Assembly: GCA_002427745.1 (NCBI GenBank) | Contig: DIYF01000098.1 | Location: forward strand, 1-43,144 | Length of the DNA: 43,144 bases | Direction of reading: 5' to 3' | Source: Roseivirga sp. UBA6061 | Lineage (GTDB): Bacteria > Bacteroidota > Bacteroidia > Cytophagales > Cyclobacteriaceae | Part shown: piece after piece, positions 15,179 through 23,910 of the stretch | Layout: each line of letters opens with the position of its first letter | Position numbering within the stretch: position 1 is the first letter of the stretch | Translations under genes and position numbers: made by a program | Notes under the pieces: generated by a model | Database searches by the model: none | What the model was told of the DNA's origin: nothing | Seen by the model: only the letters and a program-made list of their open reading frames with translations

Positions 15179-16165
15179 ATGAAAGAGATTCTTAACCAAT
15201 TATTTGATTATAAATCGCTGGATAAGCAGACAGCGAAAGAGATTCTGGTAAACCTGGCACAGGGTAAGTACAACCAGAGTCAGGTGGCCTCATTTCTTAC
15301 AGTATATCTGATGAGGAGTATCACGGTAGAAGAGCTGGAAGGCTTCCGGGATGCCATGCTGGAACTGTGTGTGCCGGTGGATATTCCCGAGTATGATGCC
15401 ATTGATTTGTGTGGCACCGGAGGAGATGGAAAAAACACCTTTAACATCTCCACACTGTCATCATTTATCGTGGCGGGAGCCGGGCAAAACGTAGCCAAAC
15501 ACGGCAACAATGGGGTGTCTTCCGTATCGGGGTCATCTAATCTTATGGCGCATTTTGGCTATGAGTTCACCAATGACATCGGCAGGCTCAAAAAGAGCCT
15601 GGATGAATGCGGGCTTTGCTTTCTGCATGCCCCGCTCTTTCACCCTGCCATGAAAAATGTGGCCCCCATCCGGAGAGAGTTGGGAGTGAAGACCTTCTTT
15701 AATATGCTGGGGCCCATGGTCAACCCTTCCTTTCCTAAAAAGCAGCTGGTAGGCGTTTTCAGCCTGGAACTGGCCCGTTTGTACGGCTACCTCTACCAGA
15801 AGACTGATAAGCAGTTTGTGATCCTGCATGCCCTCGATGGTTATGATGAGGTCTCACTGACCGGCAGCTTCAAAAAGATCACGCATGATCAGGAAGAAAT
15901 CGTAAGCCCGGAAGATATGGGTATGAGCCGCATCAAGGCTGAAACTATTTTCGGAGGAGAAACGGTTGAAGAATCTGCAAAGATCTTCGAGACCATACTC
16001 AAAGGAGAGGGTACTGAAGAACAAAACAATGTGGTGATTGCCAATGCGGCTATGGCACTGCAATGTGGCAAAGGCTATAGCGTAGATGACGCGTTAGGCC
16101 ACGCACGGAAGTCACTGGAATCCGGCAAAGCCCTGAAGACATTTAAACGAATATTGGAAATATAA
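15179..16165 (+). CDS. trpD: Anthranilate phosphoribosyltransferase
   Basis: A 328-aa enzyme that transfers phosphoribose from PRPP to anthranilate. The PRPP-binding DLCGTGGDGKNTFNIST and KHGNNGVSS motifs are intact, as are NMLGPMVNP and the Asp-Glu metal site in DGYDEVSLTG. Length is normal for the family. Starts 5 bp after trpG; the 54-bp spacer to trpC contains repeat-like words. Confidence 0.97.
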   Translation: MKEILNQLFDYKSLDKQTAKEILVNLAQGKYNQSQVASFLTVYLMRSITVEELEGFRDAMLELCVPVDIPEYDAIDLCGTGGDGKNTFNISTLSSFIVAGAGQNVAKHGNNGVSSVSGSSNLMAHFGYEFTNDIGRLKKSLDECGLCFLHAPLFHPAMKNVAPIRRELGVKTFFNMLGPMVNPSFPKKQLVGVFSLELARLYGYLYQKTDKQFVILHALDGYDEVSLTGSFKKITHDQEEIVSPEDMGMSRIKAETIFGGETVEESAKIFETILKGEGTEEQNNVVIANAAMALQCGKGYSVDDALGHARKSLESGKALKTFKRILEI

Positions 16166-16219
16166 AGAGTTGGTAGTCCATTGAGCTATAGGCCGTGGGC
16201 CATCGACCATCGATTAAAC

Positions 16220-17023
16220 ATGGATATACTAGATAAAATAATTGCACACAAGCAGCAGGAGGTAGCAGAGCGCAAGAGCCTTTTCCCCACTAAGCTGTTA
16301 GAGCAGAGTCTCTATTTTGATGGCAAGACCGTATCACTGACCAAATACCTTTTGAGAGAGGACAAATCGGGGATCATTGCGGAGTTCAAGAGGCAATCGC
16401 CCTCCAAAGGCATTATCAATGGGCATGCAAAGGTAGAACGCACCACCATTGGCTATATGCAGGCAGGTGCCTCGGCCTTGTCAGTACTCACAGATGAGAA
16501 GTTCTTCGGAGGCTCCAGTGAAGACCTGAAAACTGCCCGGAAATTTAATTTCTGTCCCGTGCTCAGAAAGGACTTCATCATTGATGAGTACCAGATCACA
16601 GAAGCCAAATCTATCGGGGCCGATGCCATTTTGCTGATTGCAGCAGCACTGGAGCCGGCTAAGCTGAAGGAGCTGGCCGCTTTTGCCAAATCACTGAACC
16701 TGGAAGTACTTATGGAAGTGCACAATCAGGAAGAGCTTGAGCAAAACCTGAATGAACATTTGGATGTAGTAGGAGTGAACAATCGTAACCTGAAAACCTT
16801 TGACGTATCGATCGAGACTTCGAAGTCACTGGCTGCCCTGATTCCTGATGATTTCGTGAAGATTTCTGAGAGTGGTATCAGCGATCCGGCTTCTATTCTG
16901 GAGTTGAGAGATTATGGTTTCAAAGGCTTCCTGATTGGAGAAACCTTTATGAAAACGGCCAGGCCCGAGTTAACGGCTGCTGATTTTATTGAAAAGATTG
17001 ATCGGTTAGTAGTTAATAACTAA
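16220..17023 (+). CDS. trpC: Indole-3-glycerol phosphate synthase
   Basis: A 267-aa TIM-barrel enzyme forming indole-3-glycerol phosphate. Landmarks are MDILDKIIAHKQQEVAERK at the start, IIAEFKRQSPSKG (catalytic Lys), VLRKDFIIDEYQ, the Asn in VVGVNNRNLKTF, and SESGI for phosphate binding. Start ATG 16220 fits the family; the longer TTG-started frame reads through spacer repeats. It is separate from trpF, unlike the enterobacterial fusion. Confidence 0.97.
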   Translation: MDILDKIIAHKQQEVAERKSLFPTKLLEQSLYFDGKTVSLTKYLLREDKSGIIAEFKRQSPSKGIINGHAKVERTTIGYMQAGASALSVLTDEKFFGGSSEDLKTARKFNFCPVLRKDFIIDEYQITEAKSIGADAILLIAAALEPAKLKELAAFAKSLNLEVLMEVHNQEELEQNLNEHLDVVGVNNRNLKTFDVSIETSKSLAALIPDDFVKISESGISDPASILELRDYGFKGFLIGETFMKTARPELTAADFIEKIDRLVVNN

Positions 17024-17046
17024 TCATCCATAACGAATAACTAACC

Positions 17047-17664
17047 ATGAAATTAAAAGTCTGTGGCATGCGAGATAGTCAGAACATCAGGGAACTGCTG
17101 TTGCTGAACCCCGACTACATGGGCTTTATTTTCTATGAAAAATCGCCCAGAAATGTGGGGGAGGTGCTGGATGACGTGTTGTTGAAGTCCTTCCCTGAAT
17201 CGGTACAGAAGGTAGGTGTTTTTGTGAATGCTTCACTGGATTTTGTGAAGGAGAAGGTGGCAAGATATGGTTTGCAGCTGGTGCAGTTACATGGAGATGA
17301 ATCTCCCGCCTATGTAGCCGACCTGTTTGCCGTGGGTATCCGGGTAATGAAGGTGTTTTCGGTGGGGGATGAATTTGATTTCAAACAATTAGGTCAATAC
17401 AATCCGTTTGTCGAGTACTTTCTTTTTGATACCAAGGGCAAGGCCAGAGGAGGAAATGGAGAAGTATTTAACTGGGAGTTACTCAAAGGCTACGACCAGA
17501 AAATCCCCTTTTTTCTCAGTGGAGGAATAGACCTGGAAAATGTAGATGAACTGGAAAAGCTTGAGACTATGAATATTCATGCCATTGATGTGAATTCAAA
17601 GTTTGAGCTGGAGCCGGGGTTGAAGAGTATAGAGAAGGTAGAAAAGTTGAAAATGAAATTATAA
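17047..17664 (+). CDS. trpF: Phosphoribosylanthranilate isomerase
   Basis: A 205-aa TIM-barrel enzyme converting phosphoribosylanthranilate to CdRP. It begins with KVCGMRD (catalytic Cys 6), followed by MGFIFYEKSPR, VGVFVNA, LVQLHGDES, catalytic Asp in FLFDTKG, and FLSGGID for phosphate binding. The 23-bp spacer from trpC contains TAACGAATAA, also present beside the module at 14508-14517. A palindromic repeat begins 2 bp after its stop. Confidence 0.97.
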   Translation: MKLKVCGMRDSQNIRELLLLNPDYMGFIFYEKSPRNVGEVLDDVLLKSFPESVQKVGVFVNASLDFVKEKVARYGLQLVQLHGDESPAYVADLFAVGIRVMKVFSVGDEFDFKQLGQYNPFVEYFLFDTKGKARGGNGEVFNWELLKGYDQKIPFFLSGGIDLENVDELEKLETMNIHAIDVNSKFELEPGLKSIEKVEKLKMKL

Positions 17665-17665
17665 A

Positions 17666-17774
17666 ACGTCATCGCGAGTGTGCGAAGCGGTCCGGTAAGG
17701 AGTTCGCGATTGCTATAAGGAGATTGCTTCGTTCGCTCACCGACTATCGTCAGATGAACGCCTCGCAATGACGT
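17666..17774. repeat. Palindromic REP/MITE-like element inside the trp operon
   Basis: A 109-bp element with 13-bp terminal inverted repeats ACGTCATCGCGAG (17666-17678) and CTCGCAATGACGT (17762-17774), one mismatch. Inside, AGATTGCTTCGTTCGCTC is the reverse complement of the GAAGCAATCT core word also seen in the element at 7107-7232. It starts 2 bp after trpF and ends 11 bp before the GNAT start codon, so it is transcribed within the operon mRNA and should form a long hairpin. Confidence 0.85.
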
Positions 17775-17785
17775 ACCATAACAAA

Positions 17786-18229
17786 ATGAGCAAAGAAGAA
17801 ACATATCGCATTTCTACTGACAAATCGAGACTGGACCTGGGTGTAATCCATGGTTTTCTCACCAATAGCTACTGGTCTCCGGGAATTCCGAGAGAAACGG
17901 TACAAAAGGCCATTGAGAATTCCCTGTGTTTCGGGGCTTACGATGGTGAGGGAAAACAGATAGGTTTTGCGCGTGTTGTGACAGATAAAGCGAGTTTTGC
18001 CTATCTGGCGGATGTGTTTGTATTACCTGAGTTCAGAGGTCTGGGCATTTCCCGCCTGCTTATGGAGGCTTATGATAATCACCCTGACCTTCAGGGCTTA
18101 AGACGGCATATGCTGGCTACCAGTGATGCCCATGGATTGTATAAAAAATATGGCTTTGAGCCTGTATCCAACCCGGAAATACTCATGCAAAGACATGATC
18201 CGGATGTTTATAAAAGAATAGAAGAATGA
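17786..18229 (+). CDS. GNAT-family N-acetyltransferase
   Basis: A 147-aa acetyl-CoA-dependent transferase. The core motif is intact: [23 protein letters not shown] (the RGLGIS turn binds CoA), then a C-terminal [12 protein letters not shown] strand. I start at ATG 17786, because an in-frame ATG at 17768 lies inside the palindromic element. Its TGA overlaps the trpB start (ATGA), so translation is coupled to tryptophan synthase beta although no role in tryptophan synthesis is known. The substrate cannot be inferred. Confidence 0.9.
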   Translation: MSKEETYRISTDKSRLDLGVIHGFLTNSYWSPGIPRETVQKAIENSLCFGAYDGEGKQIGFARVVTDKASFAYLADVFVLPEFRGLGISRLLMEAYDNHPDLQGLRRHMLATSDAHGLYKKYGFEPVSNPEILMQRHDPDVYKRIEE

Positions 18230-19407
18230 AAGTAAAAGTTGACGAAAGAGGCTATTACGGCAATTTTGGAGGGGCTTATATCCCTGAAATGCTTTACCCC
18301 AATGTGGAGGAGCTGAGGGAGAACTATGAGCAGATTGTAGGGGCTGAGGAGTTTCAGCAGAAGTTTAATGCTTTGCTGAAAGACTTCGTGGGCAGACCTA
18401 CTCCGCTCTATGCAGCAGAAAGACTGTCGGAGCAGTATGGAGCCAAGATCTTCCTGAAACGCGAAGATCTTTGTCATACCGGTGCCCATAAAGTAAACAA
18501 TACCATCGGCCAGATTCTGCTGGCGCAGCGCCTGGGCAAGCAAAAGATCATAGCCGAAACCGGTGCCGGACAACACGGAGTGGCCACCGCTACGGTATGT
18601 GCTCTGATGGGGGTGGAGTGCATTGTTTACATGGGAGAGGTTGACATGGCCCGCCAAAGGCCCAATGTAGAGCGCATGCGTATCCTCGGAGCCGAAGTAA
18701 GAGCTGCCAAAAGTGGCAGCCGTACGCTGAAAGATGCTACCAATGAGGCCATGCGTCATTGGATCAACAATCCGACAGACACACATTACATTATCGGCTC
18801 GGTAGTAGGGCCTCATCCATACCCTGAAATGGTGGCGCGCTTTCAATCGGTGATCAGTGCCGAAATCAAAGCCCAGTTGAAGGAGAAGGAAGGAAGAGAA
18901 AACCCGGATTATGTTATTGCCTGTGTGGGAGGAGGAAGCAATGCTGCGGGTGCCTTTTACCATTACTACGATGAATCGGATGTAAAACTGATTGCGGTAG
19001 AGGCTGCCGGTAAAGGCAATGATACGGGAGAGTCTGCCGCCACCACTGTGTTGGGTAAGCCCGGAGTGCTGCATGGCAGCAAAACCTTGCTGATGCAAAC
19101 AGAAGACGGGCAGGTGGTAGAGCCTTATTCTATCTCCGCAGGCCTTGATTATCCGGGTATCGGACCGGTACATGCCCATTTACACGAAACAGGCCGGGCG
19201 CAGTTTTACAGCGTGACCGATGATGAGGCGATGAAAGCCGGAGTACAGCTGAGCCGATTGGAAGGGATTATTCCGGCCATTGAAACATCGCATGCACTGG
19301 CTGCCTTAAATCAAATGAATTTTAACGCTGATGATGTGGTGGTGCTGAATCTTTCCGGCAGGGGAGACAAAGACCTGGAAACCTATATCAAGTGGGGTAA
19401 ATACTGA
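18226..19407 (+). CDS. trpB: Tryptophan synthase beta chain
   Basis: A 393-aa PLP enzyme that joins indole and serine. It starts with [18 protein letters not shown]. The PLP lysine lies in [23 protein letters not shown] follows, the phosphate-binding loop is VGGGSNAAG, and the beta-chain tail carries LSGRGDKD. It is the standard TrpB1 type that pairs with TrpA. The ATG overlaps the GNAT stop by 4 bp. Confidence 0.98.
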   Translation: MKVKVDERGYYGNFGGAYIPEMLYPNVEELRENYEQIVGAEEFQQKFNALLKDFVGRPTPLYAAERLSEQYGAKIFLKREDLCHTGAHKVNNTIGQILLAQRLGKQKIIAETGAGQHGVATATVCALMGVECIVYMGEVDMARQRPNVERMRILGAEVRAAKSGSRTLKDATNEAMRHWINNPTDTHYIIGSVVGPHPYPEMVARFQSVISAEIKAQLKEKEGRENPDYVIACVGGGSNAAGAFYHYYDESDVKLIAVEAAGKGNDTGESAATTVLGKPGVLHGSKTLLMQTEDGQVVEPYSISAGLDYPGIGPVHAHLHETGRAQFYSVTDDEAMKAGVQLSRLEGIIPAIETSHALAALNQMNFNADDVVVLNLSGRGDKDLETYIKWGKY

Positions 19408-19412
19408 TGAGT

Positions 19413-19447
19413 AGTGAGTAATGGGTAAGGAGTACTCAGTACTCACT
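19413..19447. repeat. Short inverted-word spacer between trpB and trpA
   Basis: The 72-bp spacer contains AGTGAGTA (19413-19420) mirrored by TACTCACT (19440-19447), and a second inner palindrome GAGTACTCAGTACTC. It belongs to the same kind of low-complexity word inserts seen at other trp junctions. No terminator-like T-run follows. Confidence 0.6.
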
Positions 19448-19479
19448 GCCCCAATACACAAAACTCAATACAAAATAAA

Positions 19480-20253
19480 ATGAACAGAATAGACCAACTT
19501 TTTCAAAACAAACAGCAGCGGGTGCTCAATGTGTATTTCACGGCAGGCTACCCGCAGTTGAACGATACCCTTGCCATTATGGAGAGCCTGGAGCAGTCCG
19601 GGGCAGACCTGATAGAGGTGGGGATACCCTTCTCAGACCCGGTAGCTGACGGGCCGACTATTCAGGAGAGCAATGGCATAGCCCTGGACAACGGTATGAC
19701 ACTGAAGCTTCTGCTGGAGCAACTGGCAGAGCTGCGTAAAACAGTGTCGGTACCGGTAGTGCTGATGGGCTATATCAATCCCATTGTGCAATACGGCATT
19801 GAGGCTTTCTGTAAGAAATGTGCGGAGATAGGAGTGGATGGTTTCATCCTGCCTGACCTGCCCATGTTTGAATACCTGGAGACCTATAAGCCGGTATTTG
19901 ATCAGTACGGACTTTACAACATCTTCCTGATCACGCCACAGACTTCAGAGGCCAGAATCAGGGAAATCGATGATAACTCTCATGGGTTTATCTACATGGT
20001 ATCTTCTGCGAGTACTACCGGTGCCAGGGCCAGTATTTCAGCCGACCAATCGGAGTATTTCGCGAGAGTAAAAGGAATGAATTTAAAGAACCCTACGTTG
20101 ATCGGCTTTGGCATTTCTAATGCTGAGACCTTCGACAAAGCCTGTGACAACGCCAATGGTGCGATAATAGGCAGTGCCTTTATCAAGGCCATTTCGCAGG
20201 AGGGAGGGTTAAAGGAAAATATTGAGACGTTTGTGAAATCAGTAATCGGTTGA
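19480..20253 (+). CDS. trpA: Tryptophan synthase alpha chain
   Basis: A 257-aa TIM-barrel subunit that cleaves indole-3-glycerol phosphate and channels indole to TrpB. Catalytic Glu and Asp are in LIEVGIPFSDPVADGPTIQ. VLMGYINPI, FILPDLP and the loop-6 region VSSASTTGAR (phosphate and loop closure) follow, with GFGIS near the end. Last classical trp gene; DAHP synthase follows after 124 bp without a clear terminator. Confidence 0.97.
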   Translation: MNRIDQLFQNKQQRVLNVYFTAGYPQLNDTLAIMESLEQSGADLIEVGIPFSDPVADGPTIQESNGIALDNGMTLKLLLEQLAELRKTVSVPVVLMGYINPIVQYGIEAFCKKCAEIGVDGFILPDLPMFEYLETYKPVFDQYGLYNIFLITPQTSEARIREIDDNSHGFIYMVSSASTTGARASISADQSEYFARVKGMNLKNPTLIGFGISNAETFDKACDNANGAIIGSAFIKAISQEGGLKENIETFVKSVIG

Positions 20254-20377
20254 TAGTAATCAGAGAGGCAAACCGAATTAATAACTAATGGAGTAGAGAC
20301 CGAACAGGGAAAGGTTTACATCAGTTGTTCCGGCTTCTGATTTCGGTCTTCCAACAGCAAAAGAAACACAAGAAAAA

Positions 20378-21391
20378 ATGATTATACAGTTCGAACAAGG
20401 CATAGATGAGCAGCAGAAATCAGCGATTATTAATCGCGTAAAGGGGCTCAAGTATAAACCTACCGAGGTAACGACTCAAAAGGGAGATTACCTGATCGGG
20501 ACGGGTAAAAAGGATTTCGACATCCGTACCATCGGCTATATGGACGGTATCAAAGACATCCACATTGTATCCGATGATTACAAGCTGGTATCCCGCAAAT
20601 GGAAGGTAAAGCCTACTGAGATCGATCTCGGAGATGGCGTAGTCATTCAGGAAGGTGGTTTTCAGATCATGGCAGGGCCCTGCTCCATAGAGGGAGAAGA
20701 TCAGATCAGAAAGACCATTGCCCACCTCAAAGCCAACGGCATCACGATTATGCGCGGAGGGGTATACAAGCCCCGAAGTTCCCCGTACTCATTCCGTGGC
20801 CTTGGAATTGACGGACTGAAGATCTGGTATGAGCTGGCAAAAGAAGCCGGAATCAAAATCATTACCGAGGTAATGCAGGTAAGCCAGATCGCTGAAATGG
20901 ACCCTTATGTGGATATCTATCAGGTAGGAGCCAGAAATACGCAGAACTTCAACCTGCTGGATGAGTTGGGTAAAAACACTGACAAGCCGGTAATGATCAA
21001 GCGGGGTATTTCGGGAACCATCGATGAGCTCCTGTCTTCAGCTGAGTATGTTTTCAGTGGAGGCAATGAGCGCCTGCTGCTTTGCGAGCGGGGCATCCGT
21101 ACCTATGAGAAAGCCACGCGTAATACCATGGACCTCAATGCTATACCTGTTCTGAAGGAAAAGACCCACCTCCCGGTTATTGCGGATCCTTCTCATGGTA
21201 TAGGCATCAGGCACCTGGTAGAGCCTATTGCTCTGGCCAGTATCATGGCAGGAGCAGATGGCGTGATCTATGAAACCCACGAGATTCCGGAAGAAGCTTT
21301 TTCTGACGGCCAGCAAACGCTAAACTACCCTGAGTCCGACAAAATGATTGACAGACTCAGAAAAACCTTTGAGTTGAGGGAGAGTTTCTAG
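20378..21391 (+). CDS. aroF: 3-deoxy-7-phosphoheptulonate (DAHP) synthase, type I-beta
   Basis: A 337-aa enzyme condensing PEP and erythrose 4-phosphate, the first step of the shikimate pathway. The first 75 or so residues form a small regulatory ferredoxin/ACT-like domain (IIQFEQGIDEQQKSAIINRV). The catalytic barrel begins with GGFQIMAGPCSIEG (metal-ligand Cys), followed by RGGVYKPRSSPYSFRG, QVGARNTQNF, IKRGIS and IADPSHGIGIR. The N-terminal extension is the type known for allosteric control by aromatic amino acids. Placed after trpA, it couples precursor supply to the trp operon. Confidence 0.95.
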   Translation: MIIQFEQGIDEQQKSAIINRVKGLKYKPTEVTTQKGDYLIGTGKKDFDIRTIGYMDGIKDIHIVSDDYKLVSRKWKVKPTEIDLGDGVVIQEGGFQIMAGPCSIEGEDQIRKTIAHLKANGITIMRGGVYKPRSSPYSFRGLGIDGLKIWYELAKEAGIKIITEVMQVSQIAEMDPYVDIYQVGARNTQNFNLLDELGKNTDKPVMIKRGISGTIDELLSSAEYVFSGGNERLLLCERGIRTYEKATRNTMDLNAIPVLKEKTHLPVIADPSHGIGIRHLVEPIALASIMAGADGVIYETHEIPEEAFSDGQQTLNYPESDKMIDRLRKTFELRESF

Positions 21392-21394
21392 GTC

Positions 21395-22231
21395 ATGCCT
21401 ACCCTGGTTCACTTAGCAGATGCCAAAGAGGCGAAGAAAATTCTGAAGAATGGTATAAAGCCCGGTAAATATGCACCGGGCGTTTTCTTTATGCCCGTGT
21501 CCCAGGACTTTTTCGGGTCTCATCAATGGCTGAGAGAACTAAAGCGAAGAAGAGTCAAGACCTTCGTTGGTATCTATTTTCGGCTTAACTCAAAAGAAGA
21601 AGTCTGGTATGGGCATTTCAACGAAAAGCATACCCAGGGCCATTTGGGAGAAGGCATCCGTGACTTTCTGAACCGGGAAGACAGGCTGGGCTATGAATTT
21701 CTGATTGAGCGAAAGATAGAGCCTGCCGAAATAACAAAAGTGCGTCACCTGCCACAGGGAGTTGGCTGGCGCTATGTCCCTCATAATCATCGCAAGGAGA
21801 ATCTCTGTGTCTGTCCCATGTGCGTTTCCAGCGGAGAGATCAATGCCCGTAAAAAAATCAACAAAGTGGAGCCTCCTGAGCCCCGCTTGCCTTACCCAGA
21901 GCTGCTCGCCAGGTTGACAACCGAGACAGATGAGTACGAGGTGGGAAATTTGTTTTCACAGATCAAATCCAGGAGACGCAGGAGTGACCCGGAAGAGCTC
22001 AGGTTTATCATAGACCGGGGAGAGCTCTCAGATATTGAATGGCTGGCTACTGCTCTGAGCAGTTTTAAGCATCCCAATGCTTTAAAAATGCTGCTGGAAC
22101 TCTGTCGCTATGATGAGGGAGAAGTGCGTGAATTAAGCGCTGAAGCCATTCTGGAACTTAAACCCGGAGAAGCTAAAGACTTGTTGCGGGAGTTTGCTCA
22201 TGATCCTGTTGTAGCCAGTCTGATTTCATAA
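21395..22231 (+). CDS. Uncharacterised protein with possible ADP-ribosyltransferase-like N-domain and HEAT-like repeats
   Basis: A 278-aa protein without a named function. Residues 4-24 (LVHLADAKEAKKILKNGIKPG) and 99-114 (GYEFLIERKIEPAEIT) are laid out like the first and last core motifs of DarT-type ADP-ribosyltransferase folds, with SHQWLRELKRRRVKTFVGIYFRL between. This is pattern resemblance only. C138, C140 and C143 form a tight cluster that could bind metal. From about 166 onward helices of HEAT type appear (ATALSSFKHPNALKMLLELC, EVRELSAEAILEL). It starts 3 bp after aroF, so it is probably co-transcribed. Confidence 0.75.
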   Translation: MPTLVHLADAKEAKKILKNGIKPGKYAPGVFFMPVSQDFFGSHQWLRELKRRRVKTFVGIYFRLNSKEEVWYGHFNEKHTQGHLGEGIRDFLNREDRLGYEFLIERKIEPAEITKVRHLPQGVGWRYVPHNHRKENLCVCPMCVSSGEINARKKINKVEPPEPRLPYPELLARLTTETDEYEVGNLFSQIKSRRRRSDPEELRFIIDRGELSDIEWLATALSSFKHPNALKMLLELCRYDEGEVRELSAEAILELKPGEAKDLLREFAHDPVVASLIS

Positions 22232-22249
22232 AATGAAGGTTAGGTGATC

Positions 22250-22332
22250 GAGTCGGAAATTGACAATTCGACTTTTAGGGTTTATCTCCGACTCTTTGAG
22301 TGACGACCTATTCAGTGGTTAAATCTGAATAG
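22250..22332. other. Two perfect hairpins between convergent genes
   Basis: GAGTCGGA (22250-22257) mirrors TCCGACTC (22287-22294). CTATTCAG (22308-22315) mirrors CTGAATAG (22325-22332) with a 9-nt loop. They fill the gap between the convergent ends at 22231 and 22336. Neither has a proper T-tract, so they are weak candidates for bidirectional transcript ends. Confidence 0.5.
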
Positions 22333-22335
22333 AGA

Positions 22336-22881
22336 CTAATACTTTCGGTAAACTCCGGATGTATCGGCCGACAGTACCTCCAGCGATTCATCGTAAGTGT
22401 CGTGATTGTAGGTGTCGAATGCTGGTTTTTTCTCCCCCTTCAATGCACTTAGAAAGTCCGCAGAAATGTGATCATCGTAGAAGTTGAGGTATATAATTTT
22501 GTCATTGATCTCTTGTGAAACGATAGGGGTCAGGTATACAATGTTGTTGAGTACGAATACAAGTGGTTTACCAATGTTTCTGCCGGAAAGTTCAGAGATC
22601 TTATCAACAGCATCCGGTACAGTCTGAACTCGCATACCATACATGCCGGGCTCTTCCATCTCGTAGCTGATTACGAAAATATCCTGCAGTGATATGTGAT
22701 AGTTGTTATTCACCAGAAAGGTATCGACACCATTTTGACCAATCATGACAACTCCCTCATCTGATAACTCATAGATTCCTCCTTCCAGGTCAGCAGGTAG
22801 CTCTGTGATCCAGGTCGCCTGGTCGCAGGAGGCTAAGACGCAAAGAGTAATTAAGAAGAACGAAGCTCTGGTCGTACCCAT
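22336..22881 (-). CDS. Lipoprotein of unknown function
   Basis: A 181-aa protein I cannot assign. Start ATG 22881 gives a clean lipoprotein signal (MGTTRASFFLITLCVLASC, lipid Cys 19); the longer frame overlaps the upstream esterase gene. The mature part (YELSDEGVVMIGQNGVDTFLV, ISYEMEEPGMYGMRVQTVP, LVFVLNNIVYLTPIV) is strand-rich. It follows the esterase by 5 bp on the same strand and is likely co-transcribed with it. Confidence 0.8.
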   Translation of the reverse strand: MGTTRASFFLITLCVLASCDQATWITELPADLEGGIYELSDEGVVMIGQNGVDTFLVNNNYHISLQDIFVISYEMEEPGMYGMRVQTVPDAVDKISELSGRNIGKPLVFVLNNIVYLTPIVSQEINDKIIYLNFYDDHISADFLSALKGEKKPAFDTYNHDTYDESLEVLSADTSGVYRKY

Positions 22882-22886
22882 AGCAA

Positions 22887-23762
22887 CTATCTCCTGAAGC
22901 TCTCTCCGATAAATTTCAGTCCGATGGGCAGAGAAGTACGCCAAAAACTCCAGGTGTGGGCTCCGTCACGTACCCTGTATTCATGGGGTACGTTTTTCCG
23001 TCTCATTTCTATATGCAATTGTGCATTGGCAATCGCCAGAAAGTCTTCATCGCCACAGTCGAAATAGTAGCGTACCTTCTTCAGCTCATCCAGAGACTTG
23101 TTTTTCACCAGGTCCAGGATTGAGTTTGCTTTCCAGTGATCGTTAATTCGCTTCTGACCCTTGAGCCCCTTACCAATGAGTTTTCCGAAAGTATTGTCGT
23201 ACCCGTTCTGATCCATATTGGCAAACTCTTCAGCAGTGAACAGGGCGCTGCTATAACCTGCGCAGGCAGCAAAGAGATCAGGGTGGGTGAGAGATAATCT
23301 GAGTGAGCCAAAACCTCCCATAGACAGCCCGGAAATACCACGAAACTCTTTGGTTCCCTTAATGCGGTACTTGCCTTCTACATGGGGAATAAACTCCTGG
23401 ATAAACATATCTTCCCAGCGTTCGGTACCTCCATGGTCATTCATATACCAGGTAACCTTACCATCAGGCATAATGATGATCATCGGAGGGATTTCGCCCG
23501 AAGCAATGCCCTCATCTACCAGCCTTTTTACTTCGCCAAACTGGGTCCAGCCCGTTTCATCATCCGTATAACCGTGCAGTAAATACACCACCGGATAGGA
23601 ACGCTGTGAGACATCATAGTCCTCAGGCAGGTAGACAGAATATTCGACATCATAGTCGAGGATATTGCTCTCCATGCTCAGGCTTTCCAGAAGCTTCGAT
23701 TGTGCGAGAGTCACCGTGGTTGAGAAAAACAGAAGAAGGAGAACAGGGAAGAGGCGTTTCAT
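22887..23762 (-). CDS. Secreted alpha/beta-hydrolase esterase (putative esterase / Fes-EstD type)
   Basis: A 291-aa protein with signal peptide MKRLFPVLLLLFFSTTVTLA and an esterase fold. The N-terminal strand reads YDVEYSVYLPEDYD with YPVVYLLHGYTDDETGW. The nucleophile elbow is GLSMGGFG, the acid is probably the Asp in FDCGDEDF, and the His lies in DGAHTWSFW. Family members hydrolyse carbohydrate acetyl/feruloyl esters, S-formylglutathione or siderophores; export favours an extracellular ester. First gene of a pair with the lipoprotein at 22336-22881. Confidence 0.93.
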   Translation of the reverse strand: MKRLFPVLLLLFFSTTVTLAQSKLLESLSMESNILDYDVEYSVYLPEDYDVSQRSYPVVYLLHGYTDDETGWTQFGEVKRLVDEGIASGEIPPMIIIMPDGKVTWYMNDHGGTERWEDMFIQEFIPHVEGKYRIKGTKEFRGISGLSMGGFGSLRLSLTHPDLFAACAGYSSALFTAEEFANMDQNGYDNTFGKLIGKGLKGQKRINDHWKANSILDLVKNKSLDELKKVRYYFDCGDEDFLAIANAQLHIEMRRKNVPHEYRVRDGAHTWSFWRTSLPIGLKFIGESFRR

Positions 23763-23910
23763 AATGTGGTCTTTAGCGAAAGATAGGCAATTGTAGATTT
23801 TAATCCTGTTTGAGAATAGACTCTTTGACCGGACGGTTCACTTAGCAATTGTACCATTCCACTCTATCCTACCTCTTGTTTCTTAGGGAAGCTTCATTAT
23901 CGAGTGTAAC

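Noticed and set aside
18208..19179. Long open frame (323 codons) on the minus strand opposite trpB
   Set aside because: It lies wholly antisense to a clear trpB, has no recognisable domain and reads as a codon-bias shadow.
20297..20349. Riboswitch or second attenuator before aroF
   Set aside because: Only an 8-bp inverted repeat with a 37-nt loop is visible, with no T-tract and no aromatic-codon leader peptide.
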